Below, one piece after another: positions 8,729-16,247 of a DNA stretch of 64,000 bases. Source of the stretch: Caballeronia sp. TF1N1 (lineage in GTDB: Bacteria; Pseudomonadota; Gammaproteobacteria; Burkholderiales; Burkholderiaceae); contig NZ_CP084630.1 of assembly GCF_022878925.1 (NCBI RefSeq), positions 112,553-176,552 on the forward strand, in the 5' to 3' direction. The position numbers and the translations under genes were made by a program. The notes beneath the pieces are model-generated. The model worked only from the letters and a program-made list of their open reading frames with translations. It was not told where the DNA came from and searched no databases. Positions within the stretch are counted from its first letter, which is position 1. Each line of letters starts with the position of its first letter.

Positions 8729-9273
8729 TTACTGCTGCGCTTCTTGCTTCTTCGCTTGAACTAAGGCGTCGAGTTTTTTTAGGTATGCGTTCTCCATTCG
8801 AAGATGATCCAGTTCTGCCAGCAACTCTTTGCGGCTAGGGGAGCTGCCATCATATGACTTCGGCTGAGGCTTTTTAGTTGACGGCTTTTTCATTCTTGGG
8901 CGGCGCACGGAAGCGTACGGCGACAAGCCGGCCATGCCGCTTCGTCGTATGCGTGTTCCCAGTTGCCAATGATGTTGAAATTTCGGTTATCAAAGAGGGC
9001 TGCAACTTGGCGGTAGGACAATTCGTCATTTCGCATACGTTGCAAAACCGATAGCTTGAATTCTAAGCTATAGGTCGCTCTACGCTTCTCCTGCACACCT
9101 TCAGCGCCATGTACGCGGTAAAGCGCTGCCCATCTACGCAGCGATTCTACGTTGATGCCATGACGTCGCGCGACGACCTTGCGCCCGTCATGGCCAGCGC
9201 AATAATCCTTAACGGCAGCGAGCTTCGCTTGTTCTGTATATTTTCCCAAGACATTCCCCAAAGATAGGTGCAA
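8729..9273 (-). pseudogene. IS3-family OrfA, frameshifted
   Basis: The first part (KYTEQAKLAAVKDYCAGHDG, VARRHGINVESLRRW, a second HTH at SYRQVAALFDNRNFNIIGNW) is a typical IS150-type OrfA with two HTH segments. At about 8930 the frame is lost after AYDEAAWPA. The true continuation, MAGLSPYASVRRPRMKKP..., with the leucine-zipper-like RMENAYLKKLDALVQAKK, continues in a different frame from 8935 to 8729. A one-base change near 8930 explains this. Confidence 0.75.
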
Positions 9274-9390
9274 CCTTCGGGGGTCAGTTCATCGAAAACA
9301 GTGGACATAGCCTGCACGCTCAGATCAAAGAGTTCCAGACGTCGATTTCTGCGCGCTTATTTGGAATCCAAGCATACCCTTACGCCCCCT

Positions 9391-9820
9391 ATGAACCAAC
9401 CGCCAAAACAAACGACTCAACTTCGCGACTGGCAACTGGCCCTTGTTAAGAAATATCTCGCAGACGATGTGCGGCGAGCACGCTTTATTTCGAGCCTTGG
9501 AATGGGCAAGGGTGCAGTTGCGCAGCACACGAGAAATGAGCTGCTGAGATCGAAGCGCAACAGCAACATGCTCGTCATTAGCCATCTCGAGCTCTCGTTC
9601 GCCAACGGCAGGAAGTCGGCGAGCAAAGGGGCATCGCGTTTTTTGATAGCGCAGAGCATCTTACGGATTCTACCCAGTGTGGAATCTCTGTATCCGCTCA
9701 GGAGGTGCTGAAGTCTGGGACGGATTCTCTCTAGTTGAGTTGGCCGGAAAGGCAAGCTTCTTCATCGTTCTCAACGACGCGAACGAGGCGGAACAAACGG
9801 GCGGTACATGAGATCGATGC
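9391..9820 (+). pseudogene. Broken helicase-like gene (N-terminal remnant)
   Basis: From ATG 9391 the frame reads QTTQLRDWQLALVKKYLADD, then RARFISSLGMGKGAVAQHTR, which resembles the Q-motif and P-loop region of DEAD/DEAH-type helicases (GMGKG in the Walker A position). It loses homology-like character after LELSFANGRKS and stops at 9711. Another frame between about 9705 and 9808 reads GAEVWDGFSLVELAGKASFF, then VLNDANEAEQ, which looks like displaced coding sequence. It lies directly beyond the IS3 end, on the same strand as the truncated ATPase, and may belong to the same destroyed locus. Confidence 0.45.
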
Positions 9821-9854
9821 CATAATCGGAGCATCCCGTCATCGATAAAAAACA

Positions 9855-9888
9855 AAAGGCTCGGAGCGCGGCAACGCATCGAGCCTTT
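9855..9888. terminator. Possible bidirectional terminator hairpin
   Basis: Nine-base arms AAAGGCTCG (9855-9863) and CGAGCCTTT (9880-9888) enclose a 16-base loop. An A-rich run lies on the left, giving a U-rich tail for minus-strand transcripts. Confidence 0.45.
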
Positions 9889-9899
9889 CCGTCCAACAC

Positions 9900-10400
9900 C
9901 GCAGGAGTAGAACGGGATCCAACTCGTCTCATTATATCGACGAGCTTGCGAAACACCAAGTGAAACACCGACTTTTGCGCCTGGCGGCGCTGCGCACGCT
10001 GTCGCTAGTTAATAGGTCTTGCTAGTTGTGTCGCACAGGTTGTCGGGCGTATCTGCTCGTCGGAGTCGGCCAGTCGCTCACGTCCTTGAATCTGCCACAC
10101 GCTCCGGCTTTCCCGGTCAGGGACTTTCGCGGCATATCCTCGACCGCTGCGCGCTCTGCGGTATTCCACGTTCCCTTGACCGCGCCGGTGCGCGCAGCAG
10201 AACGGGCTTACCGCGACCGACCGACTCCGACGAGCAGAACCAACGAGCGTCCTCGCGTGCTTTACGCCGGAGGAAGTAAGACAGGCGCTTACGCGCCCGT
10301 CTGGAATGAACGATCCGCTCCCTCACTCGTCCTCGGGGCAGGACCTTGAACGCAAACTTCTTGACGCCAGACAGTAAACACAATAAATAGATATATTTAC
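9900..10400. other. Gene-free spacer before the plasmid backbone genes
   Basis: About 500 bases in which I see no convincing coding frame on either strand. The short open frames here have Arg/Ser-rich, shadow-like composition. The right edge turns AT-rich (about 10375-10440) where the promoter of the next gene lies. Confidence 0.4.
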
Positions 10401-10405
10401 ATGTA

Positions 10406-10434
10406 TTGACTTTTTGTAGATTTCGTCCTATCAT
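10406..10434 (+). promoter_or_regulatory. Strong sigma-70-type promoter of the DUF932 gene
   Basis: TTGACT (10406-10411), a 17-base spacer and TATCAT (10429-10434), about 100 bases upstream of the ATG at 10539. It is the AT-richest stretch of the neighbourhood. Confidence 0.65.
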
Positions 10435-10538
10435 ACATACATCGACACGCTAAACAGCACGGCGTGTCGATACCGGGAATCAAGCGGCGGCAACCGCTCT
10501 CGGACATATCACAACACCGCAATTTAGGAGTACTGAAA

Positions 10539-11366
10539 ATGCAACTCGCATCCAAGTTAGGTTATAACGCGCCCGTTCTCCGTTCGGAACTCCCCCTGAC
10601 GGATGACCAAATCCAAAGCATCGCGCCGTCGATATTCGCTGCTGAGAAGCACGAAAGCCGCTCGAAGCGTTACACCTATATTCCAACGATCGATGTACTC
10701 AACGGCCTGCGCCGCGAAGGGTTCCAGCCCTTCATGGTTGCGCAGACGCGCGTGCGCAACGACGACAAGCGCGATTTCACCAAGCACATGATTCGCCTTC
10801 GCCATGCCGACCAGATTAGTGGCAAAGAGGCGAACGAAATCATCCTGTTGAACAGCCACGATGGAACGAGCAGCTATCAGATGCTCGCCGGTATGTTCCG
10901 CTTCGTCTGCTGCAACGGCATGGTGTGCGGCACGAACGTCGGCGAGGTGCGCGTTCCGCATAAAGGCGACGTTGTTGGCGAAGTCATCGAAGGCGCATTT
11001 CGCGTGCTTGACAACTTCGAGGTGGTGGACGAGCAGCGCGAAGGCATGCAGGTCGTGACGCTCGACACCGGCGCACAAAACGCCTTTGCGCGCGCGGCCC
11101 TCGAATTGAAGTACGACACGGAAGACACCGCGGCGCCCGTAACGGAAACGCAGATTCTCCGCCCCCGCCGCATGGAGGATGGTGGGTCGGACCTGTGGAC
11201 GACCTTTAACCGTGTGCAAGAAAACATGGTGAAGGGCGGGCTGCGCGGACGAAGTGCGACGGGCCGCACGACCACTACCCGAGCGGTCAGCGGCATCGAC
11301 CAGAACGTTAAACTGAATCGGGCTTTGTGGGTTCTCGCCGATGAGATGCGCAAGATGATGGGCTAA
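10539..11366 (+). CDS. DUF932 domain plasmid protein
   Basis: 275 aa from ATG 10539, preceded by TTAGGAGTACTGAAA. The body has the DUF932 pattern: RYTYIPTIDVLNGLRREGFQ, FMVAQTRVRNDDKRDFTKHM, a central SSYQMLAGMFRFVCCNGMVC and then VVGEVIEGAFRVLDNFE. Proteins of this type are very common on plasmids and integrative elements of proteobacteria, where their role is not firmly known. Two cysteines in the CCNGMVC segment are conserved in the family as I recall it. It has its own strong promoter and is followed by an 11-bp hairpin and another plasmid hypothetical gene. Confidence 0.82.
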   Translation: MQLASKLGYNAPVLRSELPLTDDQIQSIAPSIFAAEKHESRSKRYTYIPTIDVLNGLRREGFQPFMVAQTRVRNDDKRDFTKHMIRLRHADQISGKEANEIILLNSHDGTSSYQMLAGMFRFVCCNGMVCGTNVGEVRVPHKGDVVGEVIEGAFRVLDNFEVVDEQREGMQVVTLDTGAQNAFARAALELKYDTEDTAAPVTETQILRPRRMEDGGSDLWTTFNRVQENMVKGGLRGRSATGRTTTTRAVSGIDQNVKLNRALWVLADEMRKMMG

Positions 11367-11375
11367 CGCGGATAG

Positions 11376-11405
11376 GCTACCGGGCGAATGCAACCGCCCG
11401 GTAGC
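11376..11405 (+). terminator. 11-bp hairpin between two plasmid genes
   Basis: GCTACCGGGCG (11376-11386) and CGCCCGGTAGC (11395-11405) form a perfect stem with an 8-base loop. No U-tract follows, so it may be an attenuator or an mRNA-stabilising hairpin rather than a full terminator. Confidence 0.55.
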
Positions 11406-11431
11406 TCCCTTGGACACATGGAGAGAACACC

Positions 11432-11851
11432 ATGAGCAAGGTCTTTTATATTCCGGGCGAGCCGACCGCGATCGATTACGCGTTGGAACTGACGGACGGC
11501 CCAACCACCATTTACGTCACAAACTGGACACGCGAAACGCTCGACCAGCTGGCGCAGCGCTATCCGGGCGTGGTGATCGGTGAGGAGGATTCTTTCATCG
11601 AGCAGCAGGAGCGCGCATTATCGACTCACCCGGAGGAAATCACCGAGGCCGAATATCACGCAGCCATGTCCGGCCCCTGGCCGCCGCTTGTCTGGCAACT
11701 TAGCGTTGGCGTCGAATCGTTCAAAGGTAGCGAACCCGTCGAGGGAAACGTCACCTTCATCTATGCCCGAAAAGGGTCGCGCTACTGGCGATTCCAGGGT
11801 GTCGCCACGCTTCCTCGTCCACTGATCGCGCAGAAGATCCTGCACCACTGA
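11432..11851 (+). CDS. Plasmid-associated hypothetical protein, 139 aa
   Basis: ATG 11432 after GGAGAGAACACC. The product starts MSKVFYIPGEPTAIDYALEL and contains TIYVTNWTRETLDQLAQRYP and a Trp-rich middle (GPWPPLVWQLSVGVESFKG). The C-terminal FIYARKGSRYWRFQGVATLP suggests a small beta-rich fold. No signal peptide or membrane segment. It stands between the DUF932 gene and a strong terminator, so those two genes form a short operon. No known family recognised. Confidence 0.6.
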   Translation: MSKVFYIPGEPTAIDYALELTDGPTTIYVTNWTRETLDQLAQRYPGVVIGEEDSFIEQQERALSTHPEEITEAEYHAAMSGPWPPLVWQLSVGVESFKGSEPVEGNVTFIYARKGSRYWRFQGVATLPRPLIAQKILHH

Positions 11852-11865
11852 CGCGAGAGGACAGC

Positions 11866-11900
11866 ACGCCGCACGCAGAACGCCGTGCGGCGTTCTTTTT
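11866..11900 (+). terminator. Rho-independent terminator
   Basis: Perfect 10-bp stem ACGCCGCACG (11866-11875) / CGTGCGGCGT (11884-11893), followed by TCTTTTT. It closes the DUF932 operon. Confidence 0.85.
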
Positions 11901-11905
11901 GGACT

Positions 11906-11937
11906 CTATTGACTGCTATTGACTCCAGGCAGATAAT
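11906..11937 (+). promoter_or_regulatory. Promoter with tandem repeat in front of the KorA/TrfB-like gene
   Basis: TTGACT (11909-11914), 17 bases, GATAAT (11932-11937). The -35 lies in CTATTGACT, which is repeated exactly ten bases later (11906-11914 and 11916-11924), one helical turn apart. This suggests a binding site for an autoregulator such as the downstream gene product. Confidence 0.6.
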
Positions 11938-11990
11938 CTAGCCCCAAATTCACGCATTCAGATAGGGGCACAAACATGGCAGGAGAGAGC

Positions 11991-12344
11991 ATGACAGCGA
12001 AGGATTTTAAGTCGCTCATGCCCCGTCTTAAACGCATGACGGTCGGCAACGTTGAAGTTGCGCGTCGCGTATTGGTCGATGGCATCTCGCAGACTGACGC
12101 CGCGAATGAAAGCGGATTGACGAAACAGCGCGTTGGCGCAGTGATTAAATCTGTGCTGGCTGTGTCGCAAGAGTACCCGGCAAACTGGGTGCAGGTGGAG
12201 GTGTGGCTGCCGCCTGAACTCGCGACGCAAGTGCGGCAGATGGCTGATGAGGCGAAGGCGCGCATCAAGCAAACAGACCAACCGAGAAGTACCCAGCGCC
12301 GAGGCAATCCAAGGTCCGCGCTCCGGCGCAGACCAGCTTCCTAA
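11991..12344 (+). CDS. TrfB/KorA-like transcriptional repressor
   Basis: 117 aa from ATG 11991 (RBS AGGAGAG); an ATG at 11976 would add MAGES. The core TAKDFKSLMPRLKRMTVG followed by VEVARRVLVDGISQTDAANE and SGLTKQRVGAVIKSVL is the KorA/TrfB HTH pattern of broad-host-range plasmids. In that pattern the recognition helix is in LTKQRVGAVIKSV. These proteins dimerise and repress plasmid replication, transfer and partition promoters. The C-terminal tail after about residue 90 is basic and unlike classical KorA. The tandem-repeat promoter just upstream fits autoregulation. Confidence 0.75.
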   Translation: MTAKDFKSLMPRLKRMTVGNVEVARRVLVDGISQTDAANESGLTKQRVGAVIKSVLAVSQEYPANWVQVEVWLPPELATQVRQMADEAKARIKQTDQPRSTQRRGNPRSALRRRPAS

Positions 12345-12373
12345 CAGCGACGCCGCCAAATTTCCATACCGTC

Positions 12374-12763
12374 CTAGGCGAGATGGCGGACCATGAGGAT
12401 AGCGATCGCTGCGCCAATGGTAGCGCCGATCGTCGCGGTCGTGCCGCAACACACCACGAGCAGGGGAATTGACCGTCGCACGCCCGCTGAGACAGCACCT
12501 TGAGTCGTTGCGGAGACAGATCGCGTAGCGTCTGCGTGGCTGGCTTTTGCATCGCGGAGCGTCTGCGCCAGTTCGCGGTGTGCCGCCACCAATTCTCGTG
12601 TCGCTGCCTGGACCGTAGCATCCAGTTCGCCCTTCGCCGAGACGATCCGTTCCCGGACGCTTTCAGCGTCGGCCACCGCCACCTTTAGGTTGGCAGCGAT
12701 CTCCTTCGAGTCGCCAAGGAACCACTCAAGCAGTACCTCCTCTTTGGACGGCGGCCGATCCAT
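12374..12763 (-). CDS. stbC: StbC-like plasmid stability protein with C-terminal membrane segment
   Basis: 129 aa from ATG 12763 (MDRPPSKEEVLLEWFLGDSK). A long amphipathic alpha-helix, probably coiled coil (AVADAESVRERIVSAKGELD, AHRELAQTLRDAKASHADA), is followed by a hydrophobic tail (IPLLVVCCGTTATIGATIGA and AIAILMV) that should cross the inner membrane. The start codon overlaps the stbB stop by one base. In R388 the stbABC operon lies beside oriT and balances plasmid stability against transfer; gene order, orientation and sizes here match. The assignment rests on position and shape more than on motifs. Confidence 0.6.
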   Translation of the reverse strand: MDRPPSKEEVLLEWFLGDSKEIAANLKVAVADAESVRERIVSAKGELDATVQAATRELVAAHRELAQTLRDAKASHADATRSVSATTQGAVSAGVRRSIPLLVVCCGTTATIGATIGAAIAILMVRHLA

Positions 12764-13479
12764 CACGACACCAGCGTCGAAAATGCGTCGTTGAGGTTGT
12801 TCCGCACCGGTATGGCCAGCTTCTTCCACCGATACATGCGAGCGAATTCCTTGGCCTTGTCCGGGTCGGACTCGGATTTGGCGAGCGTCCGGTAATCCAC
12901 ACCGTCATCGATCAACTGGTCAAAGCCGATTCGCTTGGCTGCCAGATAGCCGTAGATGTCGCTCTCGAACAGGTACGCATTCGGATCGATCCACGCCTTC
13001 TTGGTTTTCTTGACGTAATTGAACACGGCTGGAATTTCGCCGGTCGGCTCCGACGAAATTCTGTTCGGCAACAGGCGAATTTTTGCTGGCTGAACCCCGA
13101 TATTCGAAAGCGCTTCGACGGTCTTCAAACTCTCCTGCCACGCCTTCTGATCGGGCGTCACCGGAATCACATACAGATCGAACTCCTGTTCGGCATCGGA
13201 AAACCGTGACATGGCCTCGAAGAACGGCTCGATGTTGGAGGCCCCGATATCGATGATGGCGTCGTCTTCTAAAACGAGTGCTTCAAGCAATTCGCCAAAC
13301 TTCTTTCCCTGCAGTTGTAAGACTTGATCAGCGCCAAGATCGCTCGCGGATTGATTGATAGTCTCGACTGAAAAGAACGCTGCACTCGGCATCCGCGGCT
13401 TGAGAAGGTAATGCGCGGCGACTGTCTTGCCCACGCTCCCGCTGTAGTTTAAGACGGCAATTTTCAAATTCCACCTCAC
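12763..13479 (-). CDS. stbB: StbB-like Walker-type ATPase of the stability operon
   Basis: 238 aa. The N-terminus MRWNLKIAVLNYSGSVGKTV contains the deviant P-loop NYSGSVGKTV at residues 11-20. The acidic strand of the second nucleotide motif follows in DAIIDIGASNIEPF. DLYVIPVTPDQKAWQESLKT and IRLLPNRISSEP resemble the later strands of ParA/MinD-type folds. It matches the StbB protein of R388-type plasmids, which is needed for conjugation and affects plasmid positioning. It overlaps stbA by four bases and stbC by one, so the three genes are one operon reading away from oriT. Confidence 0.78.
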   Translation of the reverse strand: MRWNLKIAVLNYSGSVGKTVAAHYLLKPRMPSAAFFSVETINQSASDLGADQVLQLQGKKFGELLEALVLEDDAIIDIGASNIEPFFEAMSRFSDAEQEFDLYVIPVTPDQKAWQESLKTVEALSNIGVQPAKIRLLPNRISSEPTGEIPAVFNYVKKTKKAWIDPNAYLFESDIYGYLAAKRIGFDQLIDDGVDYRTLAKSESDPDKAKEFARMYRWKKLAIPVRNNLNDAFSTLVS

Positions 13480-13892
13480 TTGAATTTATCGTCGAACTCA
13501 CTGAAATCCATACTGTGAACACTTTCAAAGTCACGCGTTGTCTTAATGCGATTGCGCTTTGCTGCGGCGTCTTGCGGCTTATCAGATGCCTCTTGATTTT
13601 TTTCGTCCGGAAAAAATCGTTCAGTCGAGCGACTTGTCGGAGCCGGTGTGCGAGATTCCAACTCTTGGAGTTGCGATTGAAGCAAGGTCGGGTGTTCGTG
13701 AGATCTTCTGGCCCGCCACAAAGCCTTTACGAAGCCTTCGAACGTGAGTGTCAGTCCCTGTTCTTCGCAAAGCATCTTCCAGATCGATTCACGTGAGGCA
13801 CCGATACTTAACGCTGTTTCAATTTCTCCAAGCATGTTGCGCACGACCGCCGAATCGCTTTTCGGTTTGAGTTGCGATAGCGGCATTGGCAA
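13476..13892 (-). CDS. stbA: StbA-like DNA-binding stability protein
   Basis: 138 aa. The N-terminal half is helical with an HTH-like stretch (EIETALSIGASRESIWKMLC, then TFEGFVKALWRARR). The second half is polar and low-complexity (TPAPTSRSTERFFPDEKNQE). In R388, StbA binds direct repeats beside its own promoter next to oriT, controlling plasmid segregation and blocking transfer. This gene has the same position and size, transcribed divergently from trwA across the oriT region. Direct repeats like those of R388 were not evident here. The RBS GGAGGGA lies just upstream of ATG 13892. Confidence 0.62.
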   Translation of the reverse strand: MPMPLSQLKPKSDSAVVRNMLGEIETALSIGASRESIWKMLCEEQGLTLTFEGFVKALWRARRSHEHPTLLQSQLQELESRTPAPTSRSTERFFPDEKNQEASDKPQDAAAKRNRIKTTRDFESVHSMDFSEFDDKFK

Positions 13893-14045
13893 TCCCTCCC
13901 GGTGAGTAGCGTCTTCGTGAGTTTGAAGTCACTTTAATGATCACAGCGACTTGACGCAAGCATGTTGTCTCTTGAAACGTGCTATTCAGTCCTCTCTGTT
14001 GCCTCGATTGGTAACCGATGTGTCTCCTTCGTGTCCTCTTTCGGT

Positions 14046-14113
14046 CTATTTGCGCAGATGCCTTCACGCGATGCGTGAAGGATAGAAAGAACGTTATTTG
14101 AACGCGCAAATAG
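14046..14113. repeat. Nested inverted repeats in oriT
   Basis: Outer arms CTATTTGCGC (14046-14055) and GCGCAAATAG (14104-14113) are perfect 10-mers. Inside lies the perfect hairpin CCTTCACGC-GAT-GCGTGAAGG (14061-14081). They are likely protein-binding or single-strand structure elements of the transfer origin. Confidence 0.8.
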
Positions 14114-14169
14114 GTTGTAAACATTCCCGACTTCCCCTTAAATCAGTGGGTCGCCCTGGCCCTTAAAGG

Positions 14170-14199
14170 CTATACACCATACGCAATGCTTCGCATTGC
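14170..14199 (-). other. nic site with adjacent hairpin (MobF/IncW type)
   Basis: On the minus strand a hairpin GCAATGC-GAA-GCATTGC (14199-14183) is followed directly by GTATGGTGT/ATAGCC, with the predicted cleavage between 14174 and 14173. In R388 the same order is hairpin then GTATTGTCT/ATAGCC. The hairpin arms differ but the spacing, the GTAT start and the T/ATAGCC cut context agree. This is the expected substrate of the relaxase encoded at 16247. Confidence 0.82.
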
Positions 14200-14260
14200 A
14201 TAAGTACTTGATTCAGCGCAGTCTTTGCCGATCAACAAAAATCCATGCTGTAAAACCGGG

Positions 14261-14312
14261 GTCCTACACAACCCCTTGAACGTGCTATCGCATAAGGATT
14301 AGGGTGTAGGAC
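14261..14312. repeat. Long-spaced inverted repeat upstream of trwA
   Basis: GTCCTACAC (14261-14269) and GTGTAGGAC (14304-14312) are perfect arms 34 bases apart, ending 23 bases before trwA. A ribbon-helix-helix protein such as TrwA would suit this type of site, for oriT binding and autoregulation. Confidence 0.7.
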
Positions 14313-14335
14313 AAGCGTATTACCGGAGTGAGCTC

Positions 14336-14698
14336 ATGCCCACCATCAGCCTGCGTGTGTCGGAATCTCAGAAAATCGAGCTGGAGGAGCGGTCTTCACG
14401 ACACGAAGGGAACGTATCGGACTACATCAAGCACGCGTTATTTGGAGAAGCCCAGGACCAGCGACAGGCTCTGATTGCGCAACTGGACGAGTTGACGATC
14501 TCCGTCTCAAAGATGGCGAGTCATTCTCAAGGTCAATCAGGTTCGGACGACAGCGAGTCTGCCTCTCATATGTTGATGGAAATATTGATCTTACTCAGAA
14601 TGGCGCTACCACCCGACAAGTTGCGCGGCGCGCGCGCAGAGCTCGACCGCCTGGATATCCGCTCATGGCAGCCTGCACCGGAGAGCAATCGTGGATGA
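14336..14698 (+). CDS. trwA: TrwA-like ribbon-helix-helix relaxosome protein
   Basis: 120 aa. The N-terminus MPTISLRVSESQKIELEERS is a classic ribbon-helix-helix beta strand plus helix, followed by GNVSDYIKHALFG as the second helix. The C-terminal part (ESASHMLMEILILLRMALPP) is probably the tetramerisation region. R388 TrwA binds oriT, helps the TrwC relaxase, stimulates the TrwB ATPase and represses its own operon. ACCGGAGTGAGCTC before ATG 14336 is a good RBS. The stop overlaps the trwB start by eight bases. Confidence 0.82.
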   Translation: MPTISLRVSESQKIELEERSSRHEGNVSDYIKHALFGEAQDQRQALIAQLDELTISVSKMASHSQGQSGSDDSESASHMLMEILILLRMALPPDKLRGARAELDRLDIRSWQPAPESNRG

Positions 14699-16247
14699 TA
14701 TTCAAAAGCGACAGGCCGCGATGGCTGCGTTAGTGTTCGTTCCGCTTTTCGCCTGGTTTGTCACGGCAAAGGCGGTCTTCGGTTTCACGCCACAGGATGC
14801 ACGGGTCGTGGTTCCATATCTGATCTCGAACACCTTTCATCTGGTTCCGCTTTGGGCAGCGCTGATTGGTGGCGAAGTCGTGGCAATAATTGGATTGGTG
14901 ATCGCGGCAAGAGCCGGGAATGGACCGTTCAAAGGCGCAGCATTTTCGAAGTTCTTTCGCGGAACAGAAATCGTCACTGCAAATGAGCTGGCGAGAAAGA
15001 CGCAGGAAAAGGGAAAGCATCAAATCACGATTGCCGGCGTACCCATCCCTCTCTCGGCAGAGAACACCCATGTCTCCATCGGAGGGTCAACGGGGACGGG
15101 AAAATCAACGATCTTCAAAGAGATGATTTTAGGTTCGCTCGCTCGTGGTGATCGCATGGTGGTACTGGATCCCGACGGCGAGTTTCTCTCGACCTTTTAC
15201 CGCAATGGCGACAAGGTCCTAAACCCCTACGATGCGAGATCGGAAGGCTGGTCGTTTTTTAATGAAATTCGCGTGGAATTTGACTTCAAGCGCTACTCAG
15301 CGTCGATTATTCAGCGGTCGGGCAGCGTCGAATCGGAAGAGTGGAATGACTACGGTCGGCTGCTTTTCACAGAGGTCGCCCGAAAGGTGTATGCAACCTC
15401 GCGCAATCCGACTATGGAAGAGGTGTTCGAGTGGACGAATCGCAAGTCCCTTGAAGAATTGGAAGCCTATGTAGAGGGGACCAATGCGCAGGCGCTTTTC
15501 ACGGGAAATAGCCGCGCGTCCGGTAGTGCGCGATTCGTGCTGTCCAACAAGCTGCCACCGCATCTCGACATGCCTCATGGCGACTTTTCACTGCGCGACT
15601 GGATCGCCGATCCCGAGGGCGGGAATCTGTTCATCACCTGGGACGAAAATATGCGGGCGGCGCTCGTTCCGCTGATTTCCTGCTTTGCGGATACGATTTT
15701 CAGCAGCGTGCTCGGGATGAGCGCCGACTTGAATCGCCGGCTCTGGGTCTATCTGGACGAGCTGGAGTCGCTCGCCCGCCTGCCGACCCTGGGCGACGCG
15801 CTAACGAAAGGACGGAAGAAGGGCTTGCGGGTCGTGTCCGGATACCAGACCTATACCCAGCTGGTGGACGTGTACGGCGAGAATCTCGCTGAGACCATGC
15901 TCGGCAATCACCGCACGATGGTGGCCCTCGGCGTCGGCCGCATGGGCGAGAAGACGGCTGAGAAGATGTCGCGCGCCCTTGGCCAACATGAAATCATGCG
16001 TCATCGCTCGGGACGCAGCCGCCGCGCGCTCGGCGGGTTAGGCACCAACAGCCAAAATGAGGAGATCAAGCCGGAGTCGGTCGTGCTTGCGTCTGAATTG
16101 ATGCGGCTTCCGAACCTCGAAGGGTATCTCGCCTTTCCGGGCGATCTGCCCGTCGCTCGCTTCAAAACCGAATCGGTGACCTACACGCGCAAGCGCCGCG
16201 TTCCCGGGATCGTGTCGCCCGATGGCGAAATTCTCGGGGCGGTCTGA
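14691..16247 (+). CDS. trwB: TrwB/TraD-type conjugative coupling protein
   Basis: 518 aa from GTG 14691. Two transmembrane helices lie in the first 75 residues (AALVFVPLFAWFVTAKAVF and VPLWAALIGGEVVAIIGLVI). Walker A GGSTGTGKST is at 131-140, Walker B LWVYLDELESL follows, and conserved Q and MGNHRT-like motifs come later (SGYQTYTQLVDVYGE, LGNHRTMVALGVG). It is the hexameric inner-membrane DNA pump that links the relaxosome to the type IV secretion channel. It overlaps trwA by eight bases and shares one base with trwC. Complete and likely functional. Confidence 0.92.
   Translation: MDDIQKRQAAMAALVFVPLFAWFVTAKAVFGFTPQDARVVVPYLISNTFHLVPLWAALIGGEVVAIIGLVIAARAGNGPFKGAAFSKFFRGTEIVTANELARKTQEKGKHQITIAGVPIPLSAENTHVSIGGSTGTGKSTIFKEMILGSLARGDRMVVLDPDGEFLSTFYRNGDKVLNPYDARSEGWSFFNEIRVEFDFKRYSASIIQRSGSVESEEWNDYGRLLFTEVARKVYATSRNPTMEEVFEWTNRKSLEELEAYVEGTNAQALFTGNSRASGSARFVLSNKLPPHLDMPHGDFSLRDWIADPEGGNLFITWDENMRAALVPLISCFADTIFSSVLGMSADLNRRLWVYLDELESLARLPTLGDALTKGRKKGLRVVSGYQTYTQLVDVYGENLAETMLGNHRTMVALGVGRMGEKTAEKMSRALGQHEIMRHRSGRSRRALGGLGTNSQNEEIKPESVVLASELMRLPNLEGYLAFPGDLPVARFKTESVTYTRKRRVPGIVSPDGEILGAV

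Larger units (their letters stand above)
8150..9290 (-). mobile_element. Truncated IS3-family (IS150-group-like) insertion sequence
   Basis: Oriented on the minus strand. Its left end, at about 9290, begins TGAACTGACCCCCGAAGG, a plausible terminal inverted repeat starting TG. It contains a frameshifted orfA and an orfB cut within the catalytic domain. The far end, with the last catalytic Glu and the right inverted repeat, is absent where it meets the IS30 fragment near 8150. The element should be immobile unless helped in trans, and without its right end not even then. Confidence 0.8.
13893..14335. other. Origin-of-transfer (oriT) region
   Basis: Intergenic region of 443 bases between divergent stbA and trwA, AT-richer than its surroundings and full of inverted repeats. 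From left to right there is a nested pair of dyads (14046-14113), the nic hairpin (14170-14199) and a long-spaced 9-bp inverted repeat overlapping the trwA promoter area (14261-14312). The arrangement stb - oriT - trw is the same as on IncW plasmid R388. Confidence 0.85.

Noticed and set aside
7538..9820. Gabija-type (OLD nuclease plus helicase) defence system
   Set aside because: Both genes are fragments, no TOPRIM domain is visible and the helicase piece is too short to place. Only a general defence-remnant reading is justified.
10019..10349. Two overlapping short frames before the DUF932 promoter
   Set aside because: Arg/Ser-rich composition, no ribosome-binding site and mutual overlap; I read the stretch as non-coding.
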